From Sphingomonadales bacterium (GTDB lineage: Bacteria > Pseudomonadota > Alphaproteobacteria > Sphingomonadales > Emcibacteraceae): a stretch of DNA of 8,358 bases. The DNA lies in NCBI GenBank assembly GCA_011051815.1, contig DRKK01000131.1:1-8358 (forward strand), written 5' to 3'. Positions 1 to 5,929 of this stretch are shown in pieces; positions within the stretch are counted from its first letter, which is position 1, and every line of letters starts with the position of its first letter. The notes under the pieces were generated by a model. The model saw only the letters and a program-made list of their open reading frames with translations. It made no database searches and was not told where the DNA came from. Both the position numbers and the translations under genes were made by a program.

Positions 1-104
1 ACAAGATAGGGTCGCAGATGACGGTCAACCAAAATCTTGTAGGCCGTTCTGTCACCGCCGCCAATACGGATCATTAGTTGCTCATCCGTGATATTAATAT
101 TCAT
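1..104 (-). CDS. ECF-type RNA polymerase sigma factor, 5' end only (runs off left edge)
   Basis: An ATG at 104-102 opens a frame that stays open to the window edge, giving 34 complete codons. It begins MNINITDEQLMIRIGGGDRT and continues with AYKILVDRHLRPYL. The pattern 'DEQLM.RI..GD..AY..LV.RHL..YL' is the typical start of sigma-70 region 2 in ECF (group 4) sigma factors, which recruit core RNA polymerase to stress or envelope-response promoters. An AGGG sequence lies 4 nt before the ATG, a plausible if close ribosome-binding site, and a TATAAT hexamer sits about 30 nt upstream. The fragment is too short to assign an ECF subgroup or to see regions 2.4 and 4. A cognate anti-sigma factor, if present, would be off the left edge. 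The identification rests on this N-terminal pattern only. Confidence 0.72.
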   Translation of the reverse strand, partial: MNINITDEQLMIRIGGGDRTAYKILVDRHLRPYL

Positions 105-133
105 CTGACCCTATATACTTTGGTTTCACTAGT

Positions 134-139
134 ATTATA
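134..139 (-). promoter_or_regulatory. Candidate -10 element for the ECF sigma-factor gene
   Basis: The minus strand reads a perfect TATAAT here, 29 nt upstream of the sigma-factor ATG, which would give a 5' leader of roughly 20-25 nt. I see no good -35 hexamer at 16-18 nt spacing; the upstream spacer is GC-rich and runs back into the korB terminator. The promoter may be weak, activator-dependent, or this may be a chance match. Confidence 0.4.
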
Positions 140-164
140 CGCCCCGCTGTCCAAAACCCTGCAC

Positions 165-199
165 AAAAAAATGCGCCGGTAATGACAGGCGCATTTTTT
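165..199 (-). terminator. Intrinsic terminator of the korAB operon
   Basis: A perfect 7-bp GC-rich stem (ATGCGCC at 171-177 pairing with GGCGCAT at 188-194) encloses a 10-nt loop. The stem is flanked by an A-run (165-170) and a T-run (195-199), which extend the pairing. On the minus strand the hairpin is followed directly by a run of T, the classic Rho-independent form. It starts 24 nt past the korB stop codon. Because both flanks are A/T runs it could also stop plus-strand transcription, although no plus-strand gene is visible to its left. Confidence 0.9.
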
Positions 200-222
200 A
201 AATCATCAAGCTTGGCAATTAA

Positions 223-1245
223 TCATTCCACGACCCATGTGCGTCCAGACCGGAGGAGAGCGTTAAAATCAGCTTTCTTGGCCTGTTTCGCCTGCTCTAG
301 CTGATAATGAACCGACTGTTCATAGCTTTCCGCCGGATTACAGTAAATAATACCGCAAACTACCGGAAAGTCCGGGGCTTCAAGCTCACATAACATAAAG
401 GCCATATGACGGTTGGTTTCATCATGGACCAAAATATCATCTTCTGTGATACCGTCTTCGCCAATGGTGACGACCTCAAGGATCATTTTATCCGCATTAA
501 AGTGCAGGCCTTTCGGAACATCTTTGCCAAACAGCATCTTCTCGCCATGTTTGACGTGAATCTGCGTATCCTTGGCCGTTTTTTTGGTGGTAAATTCATC
601 GAATACACCGTCATTATAGACGATACAATTCTGGAATATCTCAACAAAAGACGCGCCCTTATGTTCCTTGGCCCGCGCCAAAGTTTGGGGCAGTTCTTTT
701 AAGGAGGTATCAATACCACGTGCCACAAATCGTGCCCCTGCCCCCAACGCAAAGACACAGGGGGATAACGGCGCATCAACGGAGCCCATGGGCGTTGACG
801 GCGTTTTCAGGCCCGGCTGTGATGTGGGCGAATATTGGCCCTTGGTCAGGCCGTAAATCTCATTGTTAAACAGCATGATCTGAATATTCACATTACGGCG
901 CAACACATGCAGCATATGATTGCCGCCAATGCTCAATCCGTCCCCGTCACCGGTGACCAGCCATACCTCAAGGTCAGGATTAGCCAGCTTGATACCCGTG
1001 GCAAAGCCCGGTGCCCGTCCGTGAATGGTATGAAAGCCATAGGTCGAGATATAATAGGGAAAGCGGGAAGAACAGCCGATGCCAGATACAAAAACCGTAT
1101 TTTCCGGTTTTGACCCCGTATTGGCCAGCGCCATCTGAACGCCTTTCAGGATAGCATAATCCCCGCATCCGGGGCACCAGCGTACTTCCTGATCGGTTTC
1201 AAAATCCTTGGGGGAAGCCTTGGTTATTTCGGATAGCTTATTCAT
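223..1245 (-). CDS. korB: 2-oxoglutarate (2-oxoacid):ferredoxin oxidoreductase, beta subunit
   Basis: This 340-residue protein is the TPP- and iron-sulfur-binding half of a cytoplasmic enzyme that converts a 2-oxoacid, CoA and oxidised ferredoxin to acyl-CoA, CO2 and reduced ferredoxin. With 2-oxoglutarate this is a TCA-cycle step made reversible by the low-potential donor. WCPGCGDY (23-30) supplies C24 and C27; C58 lies in GIGCSSRF and C207 in FQNC. Their spacing matches the four [4Fe-4S] ligands known in OFOR beta subunits such as the Sulfolobus enzyme. The TPP/Mg motif is GDGDGLSIGGNH (99-110), followed by NNEIYGLTKGQYSPTS (127-142). The ATG overlaps the korA stop as ATGA, and GGGAG lies 7 nt upstream, so the two genes are probably translationally coupled. 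There is a C-terminal extension past about residue 290, as in other KorB-type proteins. The family call is very secure; 2-oxoglutarate specificity is inferred from the two-subunit KorAB architecture. Confidence 0.95.
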   Translation of the reverse strand: MNKLSEITKASPKDFETDQEVRWCPGCGDYAILKGVQMALANTGSKPENTVFVSGIGCSSRFPYYISTYGFHTIHGRAPGFATGIKLANPDLEVWLVTGDGDGLSIGGNHMLHVLRRNVNIQIMLFNNEIYGLTKGQYSPTSQPGLKTPSTPMGSVDAPLSPCVFALGAGARFVARGIDTSLKELPQTLARAKEHKGASFVEIFQNCIVYNDGVFDEFTTKKTAKDTQIHVKHGEKMLFGKDVPKGLHFNADKMILEVVTIGEDGITEDDILVHDETNRHMAFMLCELEAPDFPVVCGIIYCNPAESYEQSVHYQLEQAKQAKKADFNALLRSGRTWVVE

Positions 1246-3116
1246 GCGCTTTCTCCCAGATTTTCTGCAATCGCTTCGGTAATTTCCGAAATTTTAAAAG
1301 GCTGGCCTGAGACTTTGGACAATAGATGGGTATCCAACAGATATTGACTGCGTAATAATGTATTGAGCTGGCCCGCATTCATTTCTGCAACAATAACCTT
1401 GTCATAGGATTTCAACAGATCTTCCAGATTCCGGGGTAACGGCCAGATATGGCGCAGATGGACATGGGAAACATCCTGCCCGTCTTTCCGCGCCCGCTTC
1501 ACCGCCTGATGAATGGCCCCATATGTGGAGCCCCAGCCAACAACCGCCAGCTTACCACCTTCGGTCCCTTGTGAAACCTCCTGCAGAGGCATATCATTTG
1601 CAATATTATCAATCTTGGCTTTACGCACATCGGTCATTTTCTGATGATTGTCCGCATCATAGGAAATATGGCCGCTGTTATAATCCTTCTCGATACCGCC
1701 GATACGGTGCATCAGACCGGGGGTGCCGGGTTTGGCCCATACTCTGGCCAAAGTTTCCGGATCTCTCAGAAAAGGCTGGAAGCCTTCGGTTTCTTTATGG
1801 AATTTAACCGGGAACGGCTCATAATCATTGAAGTCAGGAATTTTCCATGGCTCTGATGCAGTGGCGATATAACCATCGGACAGGATCATCACCGGTGTCA
1901 TATATTTTGTTGCAATACGTACTGCCTCAATCCCCACCTCAAAGCCATCAGTGGAATTGGACACGGACAGGACCACGATTGGCGCATCGCCATTACGGCC
2001 CCATACGGCCTGATACAAATCAGATTGCTCCGTTTTAGTCGGTAGGCCCGTAGACGGTCCAGCCCGTTGAATATCAACGATAATCAGAGGCAGTTCTGTG
2101 CTGATGGCAAGGCCTATGGCTTCGGTCTTGAGCGCAATGCCAGGACCGGAACTTGTGGTCATGCCAAGGCACCCGGCAAATGACGCGCCAATAGCGCCGC
2201 AAATGGCGGCAATCTCATCTTCGGCCTGAAAAGTAATAACCCCAAATTCTTTAAGCCCAGCCAATGTGTGCAACAAAGGTGAAGCCGGCGTGATGGGATA
2301 AGAGCCAAGGATCAATTGAAGGTCTGCCAGTTGCGAGCCGGCAAGAATACCCCATGACAAGGATTGATTTCCATTCACGGTCCGGTATGTGCCCGGCTCT
2401 TCCTTGTATTTATCAATATGGTAGCGGCGCAGGTTGCATGACATTTCCGCCGTTTCGCCGAAAGCATGACCCGCATTCAAGGCCGCAATATTGGCTTGGG
2501 CTATATCAGGTTTTTTGGCAAACTTCTGTTCCAGACCATCTATGATCGGCTGCCTTTTGCGCCCGAACATCCATAACAGCAGACCCAATGTCCACATATT
2601 CTTACAACGCAGGCTGTCCTTGTTCCCAAGGCCATATTCTTTCACTGCCTCGACCGTCATCTTGGTGATGTCCATGCGTTTCACATCATAGTGCGACAGG
2701 CTGTCATCCTCCAACGGGTTACTTTCATACCCGGCTTTTTTCAGATTTTTGGCACTGAACGCTCCCTCATCAAGAATAATCATGCCGCCGTTGCGCAGGT
2801 TGCCCAGATTAACCTTCAGCGCCGCCGGATTCATAATCACCAAAACATCCGGTTCATCCCCGGCTGTGGATACCTCCACTGACCCGAAATTAATCTGAAA
2901 GGCCGATACACCAAATGTGGTGCCGACGGGCGCCCTGATCTCCGCAGGAAAATCTGGAAAGGTGGACAGATCACTGCCCTCTAACGCGGTCGCAACCGAG
3001 AATTGGGACCCGGTTAACTGCATGCCGTCGCCGGAATCTCCGGCAAAACGTACGACAACGGAATCAAGCGATGTGACTTCGTTGCAATTGGTCTCCTGAG
3101 AAGTTTGCCCGCTCAT
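1242..3116 (-). CDS. korA: 2-oxoglutarate (2-oxoacid):ferredoxin oxidoreductase, fused gamma-alpha subunit
   Basis: This 624-residue protein is the partner of KorB. Residues about 18-220 form the gamma domain, opening with VVRFAGDSGDGMQLTGSQF, the form typical of two-subunit aerobic-type KORs. Residues about 250-430 form the pyrimidine-binding alpha domain: YPITPAS (273-279), the YPITP loop that contacts the 2-oxoacid in OFOR structures; QAEDE (297-301), with the likely TPP-activating glutamate; TTSSGPG (320-326); and RAGPSTGLPTKTEQ (351-364), containing the candidate substrate-carboxylate arginine. A C-terminal transketolase-like domain follows (about 520-610: AVVGWGSTYGA, LRHIWPLP, VIVAEMNAGQL). 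There is no ferredoxin-like delta domain and no such gene beside it, so an external ferredoxin must be the acceptor. The start is supported by AAGGAC ending 5 nt before the ATG. Being first in the operon, it is driven from the 3117-3256 gap. It could act on another 2-oxoacid, but the architecture favours KOR. Confidence 0.95.
   Translation of the reverse strand: MSGQTSQETNCNEVTSLDSVVVRFAGDSGDGMQLTGSQFSVATALEGSDLSTFPDFPAEIRAPVGTTFGVSAFQINFGSVEVSTAGDEPDVLVIMNPAALKVNLGNLRNGGMIILDEGAFSAKNLKKAGYESNPLEDDSLSHYDVKRMDITKMTVEAVKEYGLGNKDSLRCKNMWTLGLLLWMFGRKRQPIIDGLEQKFAKKPDIAQANIAALNAGHAFGETAEMSCNLRRYHIDKYKEEPGTYRTVNGNQSLSWGILAGSQLADLQLILGSYPITPASPLLHTLAGLKEFGVITFQAEDEIAAICGAIGASFAGCLGMTTSSGPGIALKTEAIGLAISTELPLIIVDIQRAGPSTGLPTKTEQSDLYQAVWGRNGDAPIVVLSVSNSTDGFEVGIEAVRIATKYMTPVMILSDGYIATASEPWKIPDFNDYEPFPVKFHKETEGFQPFLRDPETLARVWAKPGTPGLMHRIGGIEKDYNSGHISYDADNHQKMTDVRKAKIDNIANDMPLQEVSQGTEGGKLAVVGWGSTYGAIHQAVKRARKDGQDVSHVHLRHIWPLPRNLEDLLKSYDKVIVAEMNAGQLNTLLRSQYLLDTHLLSKVSGQPFKISEITEAIAENLGESA
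1253..1257 (-). promoter_or_regulatory. Ribosome-binding site of korB, inside the korA 3' end
   Basis: The minus strand reads GGGAG 7 nt before the korB ATG, within the final codons of korA. Together with the 4-bp ATGA overlap this supports the chosen korB start and translation of korB by ribosomes finishing korA, which suits a complex needing equal subunit amounts. Confidence 0.7.
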
Positions 3117-3121
3117 TATAT

Positions 3122-3127
3122 GTCCTT
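3122..3127 (-). promoter_or_regulatory. Ribosome-binding site of korA
   Basis: AAGGAC on the minus strand, 5 nt from the ATG at 3116, is a strong Shine-Dalgarno match. It fixes the korA start at MSGQTSQETN. Confidence 0.75.
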
Positions 3128-3139
3128 AGCCGTTTAATT

Positions 3140-3160
3140 ATTATCTCTTTTCATGATAAT
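3140..3160. repeat. Inverted repeat ATTATC-N9-GATAAT upstream of korA
   Basis: Arms ATTATC (3140-3145) and GATAAT (3155-3160) are perfect inverse complements around a 9-nt spacer. The centre (3150) lies 34 bp upstream of the korA ATG and the right arm touches the proposed -10. This placement would suit a repressor operator. The regulator is unknown and AT-rich composition makes chance dyads likely. Confidence 0.35.
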
Positions 3161-3188
3161 TTTTATGACCTTTTATCTGTCATTGCAA
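3160..3188 (-). promoter_or_regulatory. Candidate korAB promoter in the divergent gap
   Basis: On the minus strand TTGCAA (3188-3183) and TAAAAA (3165-3160) are separated by 17 nt, a fair match to a housekeeping sigma-70 promoter. It would start transcription about 35-40 nt upstream of the korA ATG. The gap is very AT-rich, so chance matches are easy. No comparably good promoter was found for the plus-strand MATE gene; a TAATAT at 3191-3196 is the best -10 candidate and lacks a matching -35. Confidence 0.35.
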
Positions 3189-3193
3189 GATAA
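3173..3193. repeat. Second inverted repeat TTATC-N11-GATAA in the divergent gap
   Basis: Arms TTATC (3173-3177) and GATAA (3189-3193) flank 11 nt containing the palindrome TTGCAA, which is also the candidate korA -35. The arm sequence is the same as in the dyad at 3140-3160, and the centres are about 33 bp apart, close to three helical turns. Function is not shown; it may be part of a shared operator or chance. Confidence 0.3.
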
Positions 3194-3256
3194 TATGAGT
3201 ATCCTTGGCAAATATCCAATAGGCTGTTGCCTAATAAATTTTATTTTAAGATCACT

Positions 3257-4585
3257 ATGACAGAAGAATCGCAAAGTCGTCGGATGTGGCAAATTGCCCT
3301 GCCCTCCATCATCGCCAATATCTCCATCCCCCTGTTGGGGCTGGCGGACGCCTTTATCATGGGTCATTTACCGGACCCGCGCTATCTGGGGGCCATTGCC
3401 CTAGGCGCGATGATGATCAGCATCTTATATAACAGCGTGAACTTCCTACGCATGGCAACCACTGGCTTTACCGCGCAAGCCTTGGGCCGGAATGAAACCG
3501 ACACTATTATGAAAATTTACCTGCGTGCGAGCATCGTGGCAGTGGGCCTTGGCATTTTCTTTATCCTTGTGCAGTGGCCGGTGACCGAACTCACCTTCTC
3601 TCTTACCCAAGCGGATCAGGGTGTCGAAAATCTGGCCCGGGAATATTTATATATCCGCATTTGGGGCGCGCCCTTTGCCCTGATCAATTTTGTCGCCGTC
3701 GGCTGGTTGCTGGGTCTGCATAAAGCGAAGGAGGCACTGTGGATTCAATTACTGATGAATATATGTAATATCCTGCTGAATTTCCTGTTCGTTTACGGTT
3801 TTGGGATGGATGTTGACGGGGTCGCACTGGGCACAATTATTTCCGAATTTCTGGCGGCCTGTTTGGCCTTTCATCTTATATCCCGCCACAGCAGGGACAT
3901 GACAGGACATAGTATATGTCATAGCAAGGCCCGAACAGGTCTTTTTGACAGGGCAGCCTTTGTTAAACTGTTCATTCTGAACCGGGATATATTCATCCGT
4001 ACGGCCTGTCTGACCGGGGCCATGGCGGCTTTTACCATTCTGGGGGCCAATATGAGTAAGGAGATCCTCGCGGCCAATGCGATCCTGATGAACCTGCAAA
4101 TGGTGACGTCTTTCGGCCTTGATGGCTTTGCACAGGCGGCCGAGGTTTTGGTCGGCAAGGAAATTGGCAAGAAATCCCCCACGGGCCTGCGTCAGGCCGT
4201 CATCATATCAACCAAATGGTCATTGATCACGGCGGGTCTATTCAGCCTGATCTACGTCACATTCGGAGATATGATTATTGACGGGTTAACCAATATCACA
4301 GCGGTCAGAAATACCGCTGCTGATTATATGATTTGGGTCATTGTCTTGCCGCTGGTTTCCGTATGGTGCTTCCTGCTGGACGGTATCTTCATCGGCGCCA
4401 CAGCCGGGAAATATATGCGCAACGGTATGGTGATCTCCACGGCCATATATATTGCCTCTCTGGCCATATTCCTACCGCTCTGGCAAAATCATGGCCTGTG
4501 GCTCAGCTATTCAATATTTATGGCCGTTCGGGGGCTATCGCTGGCGGTGAAATATCCTAAAGTTGCCATTTACGCAGATGTGTAG
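3257..4585 (+). CDS. MATE family efflux transporter, DinF-like
   Basis: This 442-residue inner-membrane protein is of normal MATE length with about twelve hydrophobic segments. Members export drugs, toxins or metabolites in exchange for H+ or Na+. The first helix, WQIALPSIIANISIPLLGLADAF, carries D31 in the 'PL.GLAD....GHL' motif of the DinF branch. NFLRMATTGFTAQALG (62-77) and the 'G...DG.ALGT' motif near 181-193 also fit. A basic loop at about 208-235 joins the two six-helix lobes. The C-lobe includes GLDGFAQAAEVLVGKEIG (287-304). I chose ATG 3257 over an in-frame TTG ten codons upstream (3227), because conserved sequence starts just after the ATG and the TTG has no properly spaced ribosome-binding site; the ATG's own site is weak (AAGA). 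It is divergent from korA and convergent with, and overlapping, the tviB-like gene. The substrate cannot be read from sequence; a link to the neighbouring polysaccharide genes is unproven. Confidence 0.93.
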   Translation: MTEESQSRRMWQIALPSIIANISIPLLGLADAFIMGHLPDPRYLGAIALGAMMISILYNSVNFLRMATTGFTAQALGRNETDTIMKIYLRASIVAVGLGIFFILVQWPVTELTFSLTQADQGVENLAREYLYIRIWGAPFALINFVAVGWLLGLHKAKEALWIQLLMNICNILLNFLFVYGFGMDVDGVALGTIISEFLAACLAFHLISRHSRDMTGHSICHSKARTGLFDRAAFVKLFILNRDIFIRTACLTGAMAAFTILGANMSKEILAANAILMNLQMVTSFGLDGFAQAAEVLVGKEIGKKSPTGLRQAVIISTKWSLITAGLFSLIYVTFGDMIIDGLTNITAVRNTAADYMIWVIVLPLVSVWCFLLDGIFIGATAGKYMRNGMVISTAIYIASLAIFLPLWQNHGLWLSYSIFMAVRGLSLAVKYPKVAIYADV

Positions 4586-5846
4586 GCTTATCCAGACCAC
4601 GCCACATAGCCTTCACATCAGCGATAAGGCCGCCGGTTTCCAGCAATCTTTCAAGATCAGCCCCGGTGATAGATTCATATTCCGCGTGAGACACGACGCC
4701 CATAACCGCTGCATATGAGTGATCTTCCAGATCATCCAGTGATGGTACAAGGTCGATGTTAAAAAACTTCTTGGCCTCAAGCGGGTCCGCGGCCGCATCA
4801 TGCACATCCACCGTAAAGCCACGCCTTTGTAACCCCTTGATAAGGTCCGTGACCTTGGTATTACGCAGATCAGGGCAGTTTTCCTTAAAAGTCAAACCCA
4901 GAACCAGAATTTTACCGGCCCCGGACAGTTGGGCGCAAACACGCTCTGCAACAAAATCCGCCATACCGTCATTGATCGCCCGGCCAGACAGGATAATACG
5001 CGGGTCATGGTTGATCTGCCGCGCCCGTTCGGCCAAATAAAAGGGATCAACCCCAATACAATGTCCACCGACCAGACCGGGGGTGAAATTAAGGAAGTTC
5101 CATTTGGTGCCGGCGGCTTCCAGCACGTCATAAACGGAAATGCCCAATTTCTGAAAAATCATGGTGATTTCGTTGATAAAGGCGATGTTAATATCCCGTT
5201 GAGAGTTTTCGATAACCTTTGCGGCCTCCGCAGCGCGGATGCTGGCGGCGGCAAATGTCCCGCCACTGGTCACAGCCCCATAAAGGTCGGCCAGAACGTC
5301 CGTTACAGCAGGTGTCTGTCCGGCAATGACCTTGGTTATCTTATCAACGGTATGTTCCCGGTCCCCCGGGTTAATTCTTTCCGGTGAATAGCCAAGGAAG
5401 AAGTCCTTGCCACATTTCAGGCCTGATTTTTCTTCCAGAACCGGACCACAAAGCTCCTCTGTCACGCCCGGATAAACCGTACTCTCAAAAACAACGATGG
5501 CCCCTTTGGTCAACAGGGGTCCCAACAACTCGCAAGCTGATTCTACCGGCCTCAGGTCCGGGCTGTTATCTTCATTCACCGGTGTTGGTACGGTCACGAT
5601 ATATACAGCGGCATCTTTTATATCAGATGCCTGTGTAGTCAACGTAATACTGCTTGCTTCCAGCCTTTGCCGGTCAACCTCGTCGGTTCTGTCAAAACCA
5701 TCCTTCAATTCCTTGATACGGTTTTCACTGATGTCAAAGCCGATCACATTAAATTTCTTTGCCATGGCAACAGCAAGTGGCAAACCAACATATCCAAGGC
5801 CCACAACAACGATGCGGCTTTCCGGGGTAAAGGCAATCTCAGTCAT
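4557..5846 (-). CDS. tviB: Nucleotide-sugar dehydrogenase, TviB/WbpO-like (UDP-N-acetylhexosamine 6-dehydrogenase)
   Basis: This 429-residue cytoplasmic enzyme probably oxidises C6 of UDP-GalNAc or UDP-GlcNAc twice with NAD+ to give the uronic acid for surface polysaccharide. Visible features: Rossmann motif VVVGLGYVGLPLA (13-25) with D38 for the NAD ribose; VPTPV (86-90); ESTVYPGVTE (121-130); GYSPERINPGD (152-162); K210 and N214 in AKVIENSQRDINIAF; catalytic C263 in GLVGGHCIGVDPFYL; and LGLTFKENCPDLRNT (316-330) in the C-terminal UDP-binding domain. 'TKWNF..F.PGLVGGHCIGVDP.YL' and 'IILSGR.INDGM' favour the TviB/WbpO/WbpA branch over plain UDP-glucose dehydrogenase. I start at ATG 5846, preceded by GGAA at 5854-5851; an in-frame TTG at 5861 would add only MIWKI. 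The gene lies 83 bp downstream of yjbH on the same strand with no convincing terminator between, so cotranscription is possible. It overlaps the MATE gene tail to tail by 29 bp. The exact sugar is not settled. Confidence 0.9.
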   Translation of the reverse strand: MTEIAFTPESRIVVVGLGYVGLPLAVAMAKKFNVIGFDISENRIKELKDGFDRTDEVDRQRLEASSITLTTQASDIKDAAVYIVTVPTPVNEDNSPDLRPVESACELLGPLLTKGAIVVFESTVYPGVTEELCGPVLEEKSGLKCGKDFFLGYSPERINPGDREHTVDKITKVIAGQTPAVTDVLADLYGAVTSGGTFAAASIRAAEAAKVIENSQRDINIAFINEITMIFQKLGISVYDVLEAAGTKWNFLNFTPGLVGGHCIGVDPFYLAERARQINHDPRIILSGRAINDGMADFVAERVCAQLSGAGKILVLGLTFKENCPDLRNTKVTDLIKGLQRRGFTVDVHDAAADPLEAKKFFNIDLVPSLDDLEDHSYAAVMGVVSHAEYESITGADLERLLETGGLIADVKAMWRGLDKPTHLRKWQL

Positions 5847-5929
5847 AATTTTCCATATCAATCGTTTGTTATTATTCCATATATCATGTCATATCCCCAG
5901 ATAATTAAAAAAATGCTACCATCCTGACA

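Noticed and set aside
406..702. 98-codon plus-strand open frame inside korB
   Set aside because: It is fully antisense to a well-conserved gene, has no recognisable domain and no clear ribosome-binding site; the same holds for the other open frames antisense to korA, the dehydrogenase and yjbH.
3227..3256. TTG start adding ten residues to the MATE protein
   Set aside because: No properly spaced Shine-Dalgarno site precedes it, the added residues lie outside the conserved family start, and an ATG at 3257 fits the usual MATE N-terminus.
3117..3256. Riboswitch or small RNA in the divergent gap
   Set aside because: At 140 bp the gap shows only short AT-rich dyads, with no conserved riboswitch-like core or GC-rich terminator stem.
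3749..4099. 116-codon minus-strand open frame within the MATE gene
   Set aside because: It lies wholly inside conserved MATE coding sequence, and its composition (rich in Q, H, G, N and T) looks like a frame shadow rather than a real protein.
4557..5846. Plain UDP-glucose 6-dehydrogenase (Ugd)
   Set aside because: The sequence around the catalytic Cys and the 'TKWNF' and 'SGR.INDGM' segments resemble TviB/WbpO-type UDP-HexNAc dehydrogenases more closely, although the substrate is not proven.
5847..5861. TTG start adding five residues to the nucleotide-sugar dehydrogenase
   Set aside because: The ATG at 5846 has a GGAA upstream and places the Rossmann motif at the usual distance from the N-terminus.
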